From Orthonyx spaldingii (Eukaryota > Chordata > Aves > Passeriformes > Orthonychidae), in assembly GCA_013397795.1 (NCBI GenBank), contig VZTJ01004095.1, forward strand, positions 103,846 through 167,845: a stretch of 64,000 nt of DNA, in the 5' to 3' direction. The notes under the pieces were generated by a model. It made no database searches, was not told where the DNA came from, and worked only from the letters and a program-made list of their open reading frames with translations. A program made the position numbers and the translations under genes. Of this stretch, positions 38,311-49,110 are shown one piece after another (the first letter of the stretch is position 1; every line of letters begins with the position of its first letter).

Positions 38311-38424
38311 GGGAACCAGGAGTCTTTCCACTTGCCCAGCTCTCTGCAGGGAAGCTGGAATCTCTCCAGCAGTCCAGCTTCTCTCAGGGAAGCAGGAACC
38401 TTTCCACTTGCCCAACATCTTGGA
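38311..38424 (+). repeat. Three degenerate tandem 38-bp units
   Basis: Each unit begins GGGAA, followed by a TCTCC or TTTCCACTTGCCCA block. Starts are at 38311, 38349 and 38387. Units 1 and 3 are the most alike. Confidence 0.8.
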
Positions 38425-40812
38425 GAGAGTCAGTCTATGGATGCCACAAGTTGGGTGCTGGAAATAATCACTTTCTCCAACCATTATTTCATTAAGGCTT
38501 ACTGGATTTAAGGCATTTTGTTCCTATCAGTCTTGTGTCCAGGTCAAGTCCTTTGGCAAAAAGGACTTTAAAGGTTTCTTTTGGATCTGATGAGAATCAT
38601 CCCTTCTTAGGAGTGGTCTTAAACAGTGACTCCAAACTCTGCAAATCCATCTAAACTGCTCCTTCCTTGAGGCAGCTCTTCCTGGGTGCAAAAAGAGCGG
38701 TTGCTCTGCTCAAAGGAGATTATTTCCTCCTGACTTATATAAGTTCTAAAATAAGAAAATAAATCCCAACCTTGTCTAGGATGAAACTGTTTTTTGAAAC
38801 CCAGGAATGATCCCTTTTGAAGCAGTGATTGCTTCAATGAATTGTCAGGAGTGGCTGGAGATGGGAAATGTCAGCTGTGACACAAGGGAGGCAGCTCCAT
38901 CCTGAGCCTTGGGCTGTCATCCCTGTCACAGGGATGTTCTGGGGGAAGGGAATGGTGCTACAGCAGGAAATTGAAGTTTTCATTCCATCTTCCAGTGCGT
39001 TTTTAATCCTTCTCTCCCAGATTTCGGCTTTTTTGTTGTTGTTTTCCAAACCTTGGGAATGAATGCAGGATCCTTGGGATGAAGACTGGGAGTGACTCTG
39101 TTGAAGTTGGTGACAAATGTTGCTGTTGTTTGGCTAATTCAGGGTTTTAAATCCCATCTGGTTGTTAAAAACCTCTCTGTTTTCAAACGACACCCCTTGG
39201 GCCTGGGCTGGCAGACATGTGAAGTGCAGATGAGCCTTAGACCCTGCAAACAAATTCCTGCCCTCGTTAAAAAAAGGCAGAAAGAGAAGTACGGTGAATG
39301 AGCAGCAGCCTGGACATGAGCAGGGTCGAATCCTGTTCCTGGCTGTTCTGCCCTGGAGCTGGCCCTGGGCTGTCCCCTGTCACCTGCCAGGGCTGGGCTC
39401 TTCCCACCGTAATCCCACCAAGCAGTTTTTTATTGTGTCTGGTGCTCAAACACTGAATATATAACAAAACTGAGAAGTTTTAGAGCAATTTCTGAGCCGG
39501 TTTGGTGAGGAGGAACTTTTTAGTGATGAATTCAGAGCCAGAGTAGAGCGAGACTGTAAATTTAATTCTGTCTGTTTGTGATGCTGTAAATTTACCTCAG
39601 GACTGCTGGAGGAGGAGCTGATCCAGCTGGGATGTGCTGGGAGCAGTCGGCTGGGGCAGAGCGGGTTGTGTCTGAACAGTCCTTACTTCAGCCTTAACAT
39701 TTGGTCCATTTTGAGGGGAATAGTTGGGATTGTGGAGCTTGGGGTGGCTGTTGAGTTGTGTCAGCACTGGCAGGGTCTGTTCTGTCTCCGTGATGTTGGT
39801 CCCTGCAAAGCTTTGGGCAGCAGCATTAATTTGGAGATCGAACTTGGGGTGCAAAGAGTCTCTTGAAATTTCAGCTCAAACTGGGCTCAGAATTTAGCTT
39901 AGCAATGTGTTTTTCCTTGTTAGAACAAAACCAAGAAGTGTTTTCATGACTTTATTTTCCTTTTAAGTATCCCACCATGTTAACACATGAGGTCTGGGTC
40001 CTTCCATATGTGCAAGAACCTCAGTAAATCCAGCTGTTCTCATTTCCTACGAGATTCTGATGTCTCAAATATAAACAGCAAAAAGGTGAAATCTGATTAT
40101 GGCATGTAGAAGTATTTTTCAGCAGGTGGCTTGTCCATGACAGTGGGCATTGGGTGTTGTCTAAATCTGTGCAAGGCCACAAGGTGTTACCCAAGTCAGG
40201 CTTTTTTATTCTTTTGGATCCCTGCATCCCCTTGTTTATTCCACAAATAAACCAGGTTCTGTGGGGGGGGGTTTTGTGCATAGTTTTATTCCGTTTTTCC
40301 CCCCTCCCCAGATTTCCACAATACCTTTACAATTAAGAAAACTCTTGCAATTTGCCTTTAAGTCACCCTGCAGCAGCTCCTCAAAACCTCCCATCTCTCC
40401 GACAGCCCTTCTTTTTTTGGTGGGCGGATGAGGAAAGGGGGCACTGGGTGAAGAGAGGCAAACAAGGAAACAATTCCAGCGGGATTCCTGCGTGGTTAGC
40501 AAAACAGGAGCTACCATTGTCCGGCAGTGCCCTGCTGATCCGCAGGGTTTGTCCCGCTGAATGCTGAGGCCTTGTGGCTTCTGGGATTTTTCCCTTACTC
40601 TTTCAAATAAAAGCAGAGGTGGTGGATGCTCTTGACAGGCCCAAGGTTTTGTGGATGATTCGAGACGAGTTGGAGTTGGTGCCTTGGTTCTGTTTGTGAG
40701 AGCAGCTGCCTCTGGAGCCGGGAGATCCCGGGGGTGGGGGTGTCCCTGGTGTGTCCCCAAACACGGCCCTGCCTTCCTTCCACGCTGCTTTCCTTGACTC
40801 GCTGTGTTGCAG

Positions 40813-40888
40813 AATCCCCCGAGGTCCTGTCCAGCAGCCCCTCGAGGATCGGATCTTCACTCCGACCGTCTCGGCTGTGTACAGCACT
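40813..40888 (+). CDS. EIF4G3: Coding exon, N-terminal region of eIF4G3 (eIF4GII)
   Basis: This is a 76-nt internal exon. A pyrimidine-rich acceptor ending TTGCAG precedes it and a strong donor, ACT|GTGAGT, follows it. The first base completes a codon begun in an unseen upstream exon; 25 full codons follow and the exon ends in phase 0. The peptide includes PRGPVQQPLEDRIF and TPTVSAVYST, which I recognise from memory as the proline-rich N-terminus of EIF4G3 isoforms. It joins in frame to the exon at 48982, whose peptide continues the same protein. eIF4G3 is a cytoplasmic scaffold of the eIF4F cap-binding complex that links eIF4E, eIF4A, eIF3 and poly(A)-binding protein. None of those binding domains is in this exon, which encodes a low-complexity, probably disordered stretch. 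The length is not a multiple of three, so skipping it would change the frame. I see no initiator ATG here. The exon identity is recalled, not searched. Confidence 0.87.
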
Positions 40889-41058
40889 GTGAGTATCTGC
40901 TGGGGCTGGGGCTGCACCAGGAGGTCAGATGGGTGTGCAAAAAACCCCCTGCAGTTAGAAACTGGACAGTTAAAAATGATCCACTGGAAAAAATGCAACT
41001 TCTTTCAGCCTCCTGAAATAAATGGTGCTCAGAAAGACCCTTTTGGTTGCATGTGAGT

Positions 41059-41398
41059 AGGAGAAGAAGAAGGGGACCTTCTGGCTCTCCACAACTCCCT
41101 GACAGGAGGGGGCAGCCAGGGGAAGTCGGGCTCTACTCCCAGGGAACAAGAGACAGGACAAGGGGACGCAGCCTCAAGTTGTGCCAAGGGAGGTTCACAT
41201 TGGATATTGGGAAAATCTCTTCACTGAAAGGGTGGTCAGACATTGGCACAGGGGTGGAGTCACGTCCCTGGAAGTGTTCAAAAGATACGTGGATGTGGCA
41301 ACTGGGGGCAGGGACTAGGTGGGCATTGGGAGATTGGTTGAACACTGGGCTTGATCTTGGAGGTCTTTTCCAACCTTAATAATCATATGATTTTATGA
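41059..41398 (+). mobile_element. CR1 LINE 3' fragment, third subfamily, ~340 bp
   Basis: CACAACTCCCTGACAGGAGG, GGACGCAGCCTCAAGTTGTG, GGAGGTTCACATTGGATATT, TCACTGAAAGGGTGGTCAGA, GAAGTGTTCAAAAGATACGT and GTCTTTTCCAACCTTAATAA, ending near TATGATTTTATGA. This is an older, more complete CR1 type, related to the copy at 46825. It inserted ~170 bp after the EIF4G3 exon. Confidence 0.88.
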
Positions 41399-42206
41399 AG
41401 AACCTTTTTTGTTGCATGGGAGCAAGAAAGGAAGAAACCTTTGGAGGAGTTGTGGGTCTGTTGCTATTTTTAAGCCTCTCTAGTTTTATTTAGCATATTG
41501 GAGAGTGGGTTTTCCCAACAGTATCACTGGAATGACAGTGTTCTGGCCATATTTTCACTCTGGTGGTTCCATTTCTTTCATTTCCCCTGCATCTCAAAAG
41601 ACTGATTATTTTGGTGTATTAGCGGCTTCACATTTCTAATACCTTCTTATCAGAAAAATAATAAAGCAAGATTTATTTTCACGTGAAATGTTCCACTGCA
41701 CAGAGGAAGAAATATTTTGATAATAGATTGAATATTTGGGATAGGTGCCTTTGGCTCACTGTCCTAGATGTTTGCTAATGTATAATATTGATTATTGTAG
41801 GAATTTAGCTTAGAAACAGCACTGTTTATTTGTGATACGATAGTCTTTTCCTTTTATTCATTTCTTTTTTTCCAATGGCAATAGCTGGAAGCCCAGGGTT
41901 ATTTATAAGCTTTGCTAAATCAGCACAGCCCTGGGAAAGTCATATTTTGCTTTTCTGGTTGGGATAGTGCAAATATTTTTAATGCCAAAAAAACCCGCTT
42001 TTAAGCTGTTCTTTTAATTATTTGGAAAACAGGAAGAAAAGCTGTAGATGGGATAAATTCACTATATTTTATGCAGGAACATAAGCTGCTTATAGGAAAA
42101 CATAAGCTGCTGTGCAAGGGTTTCTCCTCCTCTGTTCGCAGAAGTGACTGGGGATGGGGTTCTCAGCTCTGGTCTCTGGGGGCACCTGGGGCTGGAGCAT
42201 CTCTTG
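41399..42206. other. AT-rich intronic sequence
   Basis: No exon or repeat is recognised between the two CR1 fragments. Confidence 0.45.
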
Positions 42207-42378
42207 GCCAGAGCAGCTGTGGCTGCCCCTGGATCCCTGAAGTATCCAGGGCCAGGGTGGACACTGGGGCTTGGAGCACCCTGGGACAGTGGAAGGTGTC
42301 CCTGCCACGGCAGGGTAGAACGGCATGAGGATGATTAAAGTCCCTCCCAACCCAAACCATTCCGTGATGATCCATGAT
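42207..42378 (+). mobile_element. CR1 LINE 3' fragment
   Basis: GAGCAGCTGTGGCTGCCCCT, GGACACTGGGGCTTGGAGCA, ACAGTGGAAGGTGTCCCTGC, then CCCAACCCAAACCATTCCGT and repeated GATGATCCATGATGG. Sense strand plus. Confidence 0.88.
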
Positions 42379-42778
42379 GGTGATGATATTTTGCCCTTCC
42401 CTTTTTTTGGTTGTAGAGGAGTTTTGTGATGCCTCCTCTACTGCGGCTGTCAGGAGGTGCTGAGCTGAGCTTTGGGCAGGATTTAGGGTGAAAGTGCTGC
42501 CAAGTGCCCGTTGGCCCCAGAAATGCAGCAGCTCAGGTGGCTGCAGTGGCAGAAGGACTCAGGTGTGGCTGTGGGTGGTCTGGTGGCCAGGGAGCCATGG
42601 ATTCCCACCCAGGTGAGTTGGAATGGTTGGGATACAGCTCTGACAAGGGTTGAAGATATTGAGGTTTGTGGCATTGACAGCAGTGAATCAACAGACCCGA
42701 GCTGCAGGCTTTGTGCACCCTCTGTTCTCAATATATGATATATAAATGTGTGCAAAAATGCAAAACCAAAGGAACAAA

Positions 42779-42988
42779 TTGGGATGAAATCCTTTCCTGT
42801 GAGGGTGGGGAGGCCTTGGCACAGGGTGCCCAGAGAAGCTGTGGCTGCCCCTGGATCCCTGGAAGTGTCCAAGGCCAGGTTGGACATTGGGGCTTGGAGC
42901 AGCCTGGGACAGTGGAAGGTGTCCCTGCCCATGGCACAAGGTGAGCTTTAAGGTCCTTTCCAGCCCAAACCATTCTGGGATTCTGTGA
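42779..42988 (+). mobile_element. CR1 LINE 3' fragment
   Basis: TTGGGATGAAATCCTTTCCT, GAGGGTGGGGAGGCCTTGGC, GGACATTGGGGCTTGGAGCA and a terminal CATTCTGGGATTCTGTG. It shares the ACAYTGGGGCTTGG variant with the copy at 42207; most other copies here read ACAGGGCTTGG. Confidence 0.9.
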
Positions 42989-43639
42989 ACATAAATGTAC
43001 AGACAGTTATAATAAATAATTCAGTTTATATTATCTTTTCTATACTCCATGCAACACTTAAAAAACACTTTAAAAATATCTGAATTCCTTTAAAAGAGGG
43101 TTATTTTTTTCAATTCTTTCCTCCCAAGATATAATGCAGATGCCTGGGGGGAAAATATGACTGTAAAAATTTAAATTAATGTAAAATAGAAAAGTAACTG
43201 TGAAGAATGACCTAAAATAGCTTTTCAGTGTAGAAAAATATCACTCCTTGCTATGTTACAGGAATAGAAGACAGGGCTGGGAATATCTCAGTTCCAGGCT
43301 TTGAGAATGCACAAGTTGGAGAGAAAATTTCATGTTTTGGGGAAGGGAGAGAAATTTCTCGGCTGGGTTCCTTTCAGGCTTCCATTTGAAGCCCCAGGCA
43401 GATTTCAGATTCAGAGAGAGTCCAAGGAAGAATGAATTGGGATGGAAAAAGCACATGATGGGAGGGCCTTGACAAATTCATTCATAGAAGGTCTCAGTGG
43501 TTTGTTACACAAGGAACAACATCATGTGTTTAAGGGCTGGGTTTGCATTAAACAGTCCTTTTTTATTTGATGAATCTGATATAATTTGTCTAGATTTTAC
43601 AAAAGTCCCCTAATTGAAGGTGAGGAAGAGCACTATGAA

Positions 43640-43690
43640 ATCGCAGAATCATGAAGGTTGGAAAAGACCTCCAAGATCTTCAAGTCCTTC
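43640..43690 (-). mobile_element. Short CR1 LINE 3' end
   Basis: ATCGCAGAATCATGAAGGTT, then GGAAAAGACCTCCAAGATC and TTCAAGTCC. Reverse complement of the extreme CR1 3' terminus; only ~50 bp are clear. Confidence 0.65.
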
Positions 43691-45040
43691 CTCAGTACCC
43701 AGGGGCTGCTTTCTCCCTTCAGCGTTACATTCACTTGCACATCCTCTGTGGCATTCCACTTGGATCATGGAATTCCCATAGATGTGTGTTTTGGAGAGCA
43801 TGGCTGGTTTGGGAAGCGGTCTGGGGTCCACAACCACCATGTGGTGACTCTGAGCTGCCTCCGTGTTGTCCCTGTGCATCGTGAATGGGCTGGGAGGAGA
43901 AAGCATTTGAGATATGGACAACCCACAGATGAACCCCCAGTTTTCACTTAAAGATGAAAAATAATTCAATTATCCTTTCCATGCCTTTTCACATGCCTTA
44001 TCAGGACCTTGGTTGTGCATTCCAGAGCTCTTTTTTTTTCCCCACAGCTGAAAAATGGGAACAGAAAACCATATGTCTTCCACTATGAGCCCCAATAATA
44101 AAACTAAGTCTGAGGAACAAGTGTTCCTGTAGGGCAGAGGTAGGAGGTGAGGAAGAGGCCAAGTGGGATGAAGTTTGTCTGAGAACTTGGAGATGCTCAA
44201 AATTTCACAATAAGGTTTTGGTAGAACCTCTTTATCAAGGAAATCATACTGGTATTAAAACCAAACCCACCTCAATTCATCACAAATCATCTTTATTTAT
44301 TTAATGGGACATCTTATACTGGGTGAGTTTTTGGTTTGGGGTTTTTAATAAACAAATCCAGCAGTAGAATTATTTTAAAACAAACCACAGTTGAAAAGAA
44401 TTTTTCCAATGAACTAATCTTGTAATAATTTCCCCTCGTCAATAATGGAGAATGCTCTATTGCAGAGCTGCATTTGGACATAAAGATTTGGGGGTTGTCC
44501 TGTAAGCAGCTTCTTGCCCGGAGTTTCCTAATCCTCTACTCTGCAGGAAATGAGGTTGATTCCTCGTGTGGCCTTGTAAGATTCCTCGTAAGATCCCAAA
44601 CCTGCAGAGTTCGGAAGGGGCATATGAATGAAATTCTGTTTCTGTTGTAAATCATTTCAAAGAAATATATTCAAGAGAGTTTTTTGTGTTGGATCTTTTT
44701 GAAAGATGTAAACCTCTAACAGGAAGGGAACTGCACAAAAGGTGACCACAAATCCCACCAGTCACCCCTGTCCTGTGCCCAGGGAATGAGGCTGATTCTA
44801 TGGAAAATGAGATTAATGAGCACAAGCAGACATGCTCTTCAAATTCAGCACGAGGCACAACTCTGGAATTGGATAAGAAGAATAACGGTGTTCATGGACA
44901 TCCAGTTTTTGCACAAATAACCATTCTGGCAGGCTGTGGTGGAGGTTTGTAACTGCCTTACTCATGTTGTGATTGTAAGTGCTGAGGCTTGGACCAAAAC
45001 TACGCTGGGATAAACTTTCATAAGCTGAGGAGCAACACTG
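43691..45040. other. AT-rich intronic sequence
   Basis: No exon, RNA gene or repeat could be supported. Confidence 0.4.
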
Positions 45041-45139
45041 AGGCCCTGAGCAACCTGGTCTAGTGGAAGGTGTTCCTGCCTATGGAATGGGATGAGTTAA
45101 AGGTCCCTTCCAACCCAAATCATTCTGTGATTCTGTGAA
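45041..45139 (+). mobile_element. Short CR1 LINE 3' end
   Basis: GGCCCTGAGCAACCTGGTCT, AGTGGAAGGTGTTCCTGCCT, AAGGTCCCTTCCAACCCAAA and CATTCTGTGATTCTGTGA. Sense strand plus; strongly 5'-truncated. Confidence 0.88.
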
Positions 45140-45717
45140 TGACTTCTGGGTGTGAACCAATTAGGAGTGAATGTTAACAAGGTGTGTTTTTGTGGGGAGA
45201 GGTCACTTGGTCAGGTGCAGCCTGGAGCAGGGTCCCTGTGGCAGGGCTGAATCCAACACTCGTTGGAGCCATCGATGTTAATTGCGGTCCCTCCGTGTGC
45301 CTTCGGAGCAGGTGCCACCTCCTGTCAGGGTGCCCAGCTCACGCCAGCTGGGGGCAAAGAGGTGATGGGGAAGTAAGGTGTGAAGAACCCCCTTGTCCCA
45401 AATTTTCAAGGGTTAAGGGTTGACTCCATCGTTCACTCTTGGGGTATTTGGTTGTGTTCTGTTCTGGGACACCCATCGGTCCCCCCGAGTGTTTCACACC
45501 CAGCAGAGGTTCCGTGATCCGCCTTCATGTCCTTTACAGGGATCTTCCTGCAGTGAAGAGAATCCTGCAGAAAAGGGATTAGGGAGGATTAGCTGCTCCA
45601 GCCACCCTGTGCTTAAAGGAAGGATCTGGGTCAGGAGGCCGACACAGTCCCTGCGCGGCTGCTGTGGAGGCTGTGGGATGTGCGGGGGGAAACTCGGTTC
45701 CTCATCCTGTTCCAGCC

Positions 45718-45871
45718 TAGAATGGTTTGGGTTGGAAGGGTCCTTAAAGCCCATCCAGTGCCACCCCCAGCCATGGGCAGGGACACCTTCCACTATCCCA
45801 GCTTGCTCCAAGCCCCATCCAGCGTGGCCTTGGACACTTCCAGGGATCCAGGGGCAGCCACAGCTTCTTAA
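45718..45871 (-). mobile_element. CR1 LINE 3' fragment
   Basis: TAGAATGGTTTGGGTTGGAA, CCATCCAGTGCCACCCC, CATGGGCAGGGACACCTTCC and GATCCAGGGGCAGCCACAGC. Reverse complement of the CR1 3' end. Confidence 0.9.
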
Positions 45872-46824
45872 GTACCTGAAATCAGGGACTTGGATGGGGG
45901 AAAGAGTAATCCCAAACTTGTAAAAGATGCTAAACCCAAAAGATGTAAAAGATCTCAGAAAGAAAAGCAAGAATTTCAGACTGAGTTTTTATTTTGTATT
46001 TCATTTCCTCCTTCCTTTAAAATACAGGATTAAGGCTTCTGGAAAACTAAAATTAGCCTCTTGCTACTCAGGGAAAATAGAAAGTGATGCCCTAGCAAAT
46101 TAATATGTAATTTTGTGTATCCATTTTTAAGACAACAATTTAATCTATAGATTTAACGAGGATATTTGCTTCTGTAGTCATCTCAGACCGTTTAAGAAAC
46201 ATCAAACCACACCCTGGGTTCTGTGGGGGCAGATACCCCAGGAGAGATGAGCTTAGACCGTCTCTACCTCATTGACTTGTTAAAAATTACTGAAAAAACA
46301 CACAAATTCAGCAAGTTTGTCTTCCTTTACCACCTGTTTACATTAAAAGCAGTATCTTATAATTGTTTATTTGTAAATAATTTGTTGTAGGAAGAGGAAG
46401 GTGTGGAAACACCAACGTTGCTGTAGCTGCTGAGAAAGGCTCTCTGTGCTTTTCCTTCTACTGGAACAAACACCAGTCCTTGCTTTGAGTGCACAAAGCT
46501 AGACCTGGCTAACCTTAGGAGGTCCTGGAAAATCAGTGGTAGGCTCCTATGAGGTACTCTCCAATTGTGCTGTTGCCAAACTATCAAGCTGGTACAATTT
46601 TATAATTGTTCTGCTGCCTTCATTAGGCTTTCAAGCCCATTTTAGTAGGTCCAGACCTGTGTCTGTTGTGTGTCTGCTGCACTGCATGAGGGTATCTCAT
46701 GGACCCTCACTCAAACAGCTGCAGTTTTCCTCTCAGTTCAGCTTGCAGATTTCAGATCCAATCACAAGAGCATTCCTTGATGTCTTTCATTAACCTCCAA
46801 CTTGGGTTATCTTCCCCAAGGCCA
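45872..46824. other. AT-rich intronic sequence
   Basis: No exon, RNA gene or repeat could be supported. Confidence 0.4.
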
Positions 46825-46998
46825 TGCTGGAGTCACCGTCCCTGGAAGTGTTCAGGAGGTGTGGGGATGTGGCACTTGGGAACATGGTTTGGGGGACCTG
46901 GCAGTGCTGGGTTAATGGTTGAACTCGATGCTCTTGGAGTGCTTTCCAACCTCAGTGATCCTGGGATTCTATTCCATGATTCTATTCCATGGTTCTGT
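46825..46998 (+). mobile_element. CR1 LINE 3' fragment, third subfamily
   Basis: GCTGGAGTCACCGTCCCTGG, GTGTGGGGATGTGGCACTTG, CAGTGCTGGGTTAATGGTTG, then a terminal GATTCTATTCCATGATTC repeat. Similar in type to 41059-41398. Confidence 0.88.
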
Positions 46999-48017
46999 TT
47001 GCATGTTATAGTTTCTAAGGAGGAGGACTGCTGGATGCTCACACTAACCTGGGGTATTGGTGGTGCCCCTGTCCCCATTGTCAAAGCCCTGTGTGGACTT
47101 GGGTGCTGTTGGATCAGAGGATTTTGGATGGATGGCTCCAGCCTCAGCCAGAGCAATGTTTGCAGTGGTGAGAGCAGGGAGGTGAAAACTGGCAGTGGTT
47201 GAAGTCCCACAGCTATCACGAAATAACCTCTATTTTCCCCGAAGAAGTGACATTCAAGGAAAATCCTGGTGAGGAGCACGGGCACAACCTGACTGGGGTT
47301 GCTGAGAGGGATGATTTCCTTGTATTTTGGGTTGCCTTTGCTTCCTCCCCCTCCCTGACTGCATTATTTGATATCCATCACGATCCGCAGCCACTTCTGA
47401 GCACCGAGTGCTGCACGACTGACATGACAACTCTCAGGGCTGACACAGGAGTCATGGAAGAGACTTTAATTTTCTTGGGGATGGGCTGTGGAAAGTTTTG
47501 TGGAGCTCTCTGTAAGGCTGGCTCCGATTCAGCCAAGGCTGCGTGCGCACACCTGCCAAGAGAGATCAGCCCAAAAAAGAGATGATTCATCCCTGGCGAA
47601 GGGACGGATCCAGTTGGGGACAGAGGATGAGGTTCTGTGACTGACCCACCCTTTGCTGTGATGAGCACTCGGGGGCTGTAAATCTTCCCACAGTGAAGGC
47701 TCCTGGCCCATTCCCAAGCCTGGAGCTGTTGCACGTTGTGATTTCTTGGGATTTCAGTGCTGGCACAGCTGCTGTGGTGGTTTAGGAACTGTAACGACAA
47801 GCGTGGACACTCTGAGAGCAATAAAGTGACTTGGAAAAAGCATTTAAGTGGTGAACTCCGTGACTTCTGCTCTCTCGGAGCTTGGAGCTAATACTCCATT
47901 AAAGGAGCCAGGAATTTCCCTCTGCCTTCTTTACCCTGCTGAGGTCATTTATGCACACGCCGGCCTGAGCAGTGCAGTGACATGTGCACGCTTTAGGTGC
48001 CTTCAGCTCAGACAGAG
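46999..48017. other. Intronic sequence without recognised features
   Basis: Short ORFs at 47199-47585 (plus) and 47378-47821 (minus) overlap on opposite strands and have no recognisable motif or splice context. Confidence 0.4.
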
Positions 48018-48243
48018 CAGGGTCAGATGGGATATTGGGAAGAAATCCTGCCCTTTGAGGGTGGGGAGGCCTTGGCACAGGGTACTTAAGAAGCTGTGGC
48101 TGCCCCTGGATCCCTGGCAGTGTCCCAGGCCAGGCTGGATGGGGCTTGGAGCAGCCTGGGACAGTGGGAGGTGTCCCTGCCCATGGCAGGGGAGGCACTG
48201 GATGGGCTTTAAGGACCCTTCCAACCCAAACCATTCCATGATT
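48018..48243 (+). mobile_element. CR1 LINE 3' fragment
   Basis: GTCAGATGGGATATTGGGAA, GAGGGTGGGGAGGCCTTGGC, GGATGGGGCTTGGAGCAGCC and CCTTCCAACCCAAACCATTC. Sense strand plus; ~740 bp upstream of the second EIF4G3 exon. Confidence 0.9.
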
Positions 48244-48957
48244 AAGTGGTGCTTTTCAGTAAACAAATAAATGAGAAAAGGTCAGTGAGAAGCAAATGCT
48301 GAATTTCAATACTGTGAGTTTTAACCCAATCTGCCAAAATTTAATTGTGTTGAATTGCTGGAGGTGTCACCCAATAGTTATGTGACTTTTTTTCCTTTGA
48401 TTCTCCTTTTTTAAACAATAGCTACTCTACAAAATATATTTAAAACGGTTCCATCATGGAGATAGTACAGTCAAGCAAATACTTGTGTGCCATGAAAACA
48501 TTTTTCTAATATTTTACTTAATGTGTTTTGTTGAGTATTTTTTATAGAAGCTGAGAAAGGAGATAAACATATGCAAGAATTGCTTTGCTATTTCATTCTT
48601 TGCTTGTGACAAGCCCTGCAGATATCATGGCCTCTCTGCAGTCCTTTCTTTTTCCTTTTTGGAGGGGAATATGCAAATCTCTCCCTTTCTTTGTTGCTGG
48701 TAATGTGTATCCCCTTGCAAAATCCCGATATTTTTTGATATGGCTTCTCATGGAGAGATCAGAAGGTCCCAGGCCTGAAGGCAAAGGGATCACACACTTT
48801 TCCACCAGTGATTCCAGCTGCTACTCTGATTTTTTGATCCTTCCACATAAATAGTTAAATAACTTGTGCAGTGTTTCACTTAGATAAATAGATATTATCT
48901 TATCTCTCTAGATATGTACAGTGGAGTCTCTGCAGACTGGTTACTAATGGAATGTTT
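48244..48957. other. Intron just upstream of the second EIF4G3 exon
   Basis: AT-rich sequence with several T-runs and no CR1. It leads into the branch point at 48958. Confidence 0.55.
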
Positions 48958-48981
48958 TACTAACAGTTTATCTCCACACAG
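48958..48981 (+). promoter_or_regulatory. Branch point and 3' splice acceptor of the 129-nt EIF4G3 exon
   Basis: TACTAAC matches the ideal branch-point sequence, with the branch adenosine at 48963. It lies 18 nt before the terminal AG at 48980-48981. The intervening tract is short and only moderately pyrimidine-rich, so the strong branch site may compensate. This is read from the sequence; branch use is inferred. Confidence 0.6.
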
Positions 48982-49110
48982 GTAACACAAGTAGCAAGAC
49001 AACCGGGTCCTCCTGCCCCATCCCCTTACACTGCACATGAAATAAATAAGGGACACCCAAATCTTGCTGCAACGCCACCGGGACATGCATCGTCCCCTGG
49101 GCTCTCACAG
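48982..49110 (+). CDS. EIF4G3: Coding exon, N-terminal region of eIF4G3, second in window
   Basis: This is a 129-nt exon of 43 complete codons, phase 0 at both ends. The acceptor is CCACACAG, with a perfect TACTAAC branch-point motif at 48958-48964, about 18 nt upstream. The donor is CACAG|GTAAGA, close to consensus. The peptide begins VTQVARQPGPPAPSPY and continues through AHEINKGHPNLAATPP to end in SSPGLSQ. I recognise this as the EIF4G3 N-terminal segment that follows the AVYST-ending exon; family members have small substitutions at a few positions. It is rich in Pro, Ala, Gly and Ser and is expected to be disordered, ahead of the PABP-binding region encoded further downstream. Because both ends are phase 0, the exon could be skipped without breaking the frame. 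The next expected exon was not found before position 64000. Confidence 0.9.

Larger units (their letters stand above)
36011..40812. other. Intron immediately upstream of the first visible EIF4G3 exon
   Basis: It contains no CR1 copy and no second exon that I can support. It holds two small tandem repeats (37496-37555 and 38311-38424) and a purine-rich tract (37729-37758). It ends in the pyrimidine-rich acceptor region CTTCCTTCCACGCTGCTTTC. Confidence 0.6.

Noticed and set aside
47199..47585. 128-codon plus-strand ORF considered as an alternative EIF4G3 exon
   Set aside because: No resemblance to eIF4G sequence and no acceptor/donor pair at its edges.
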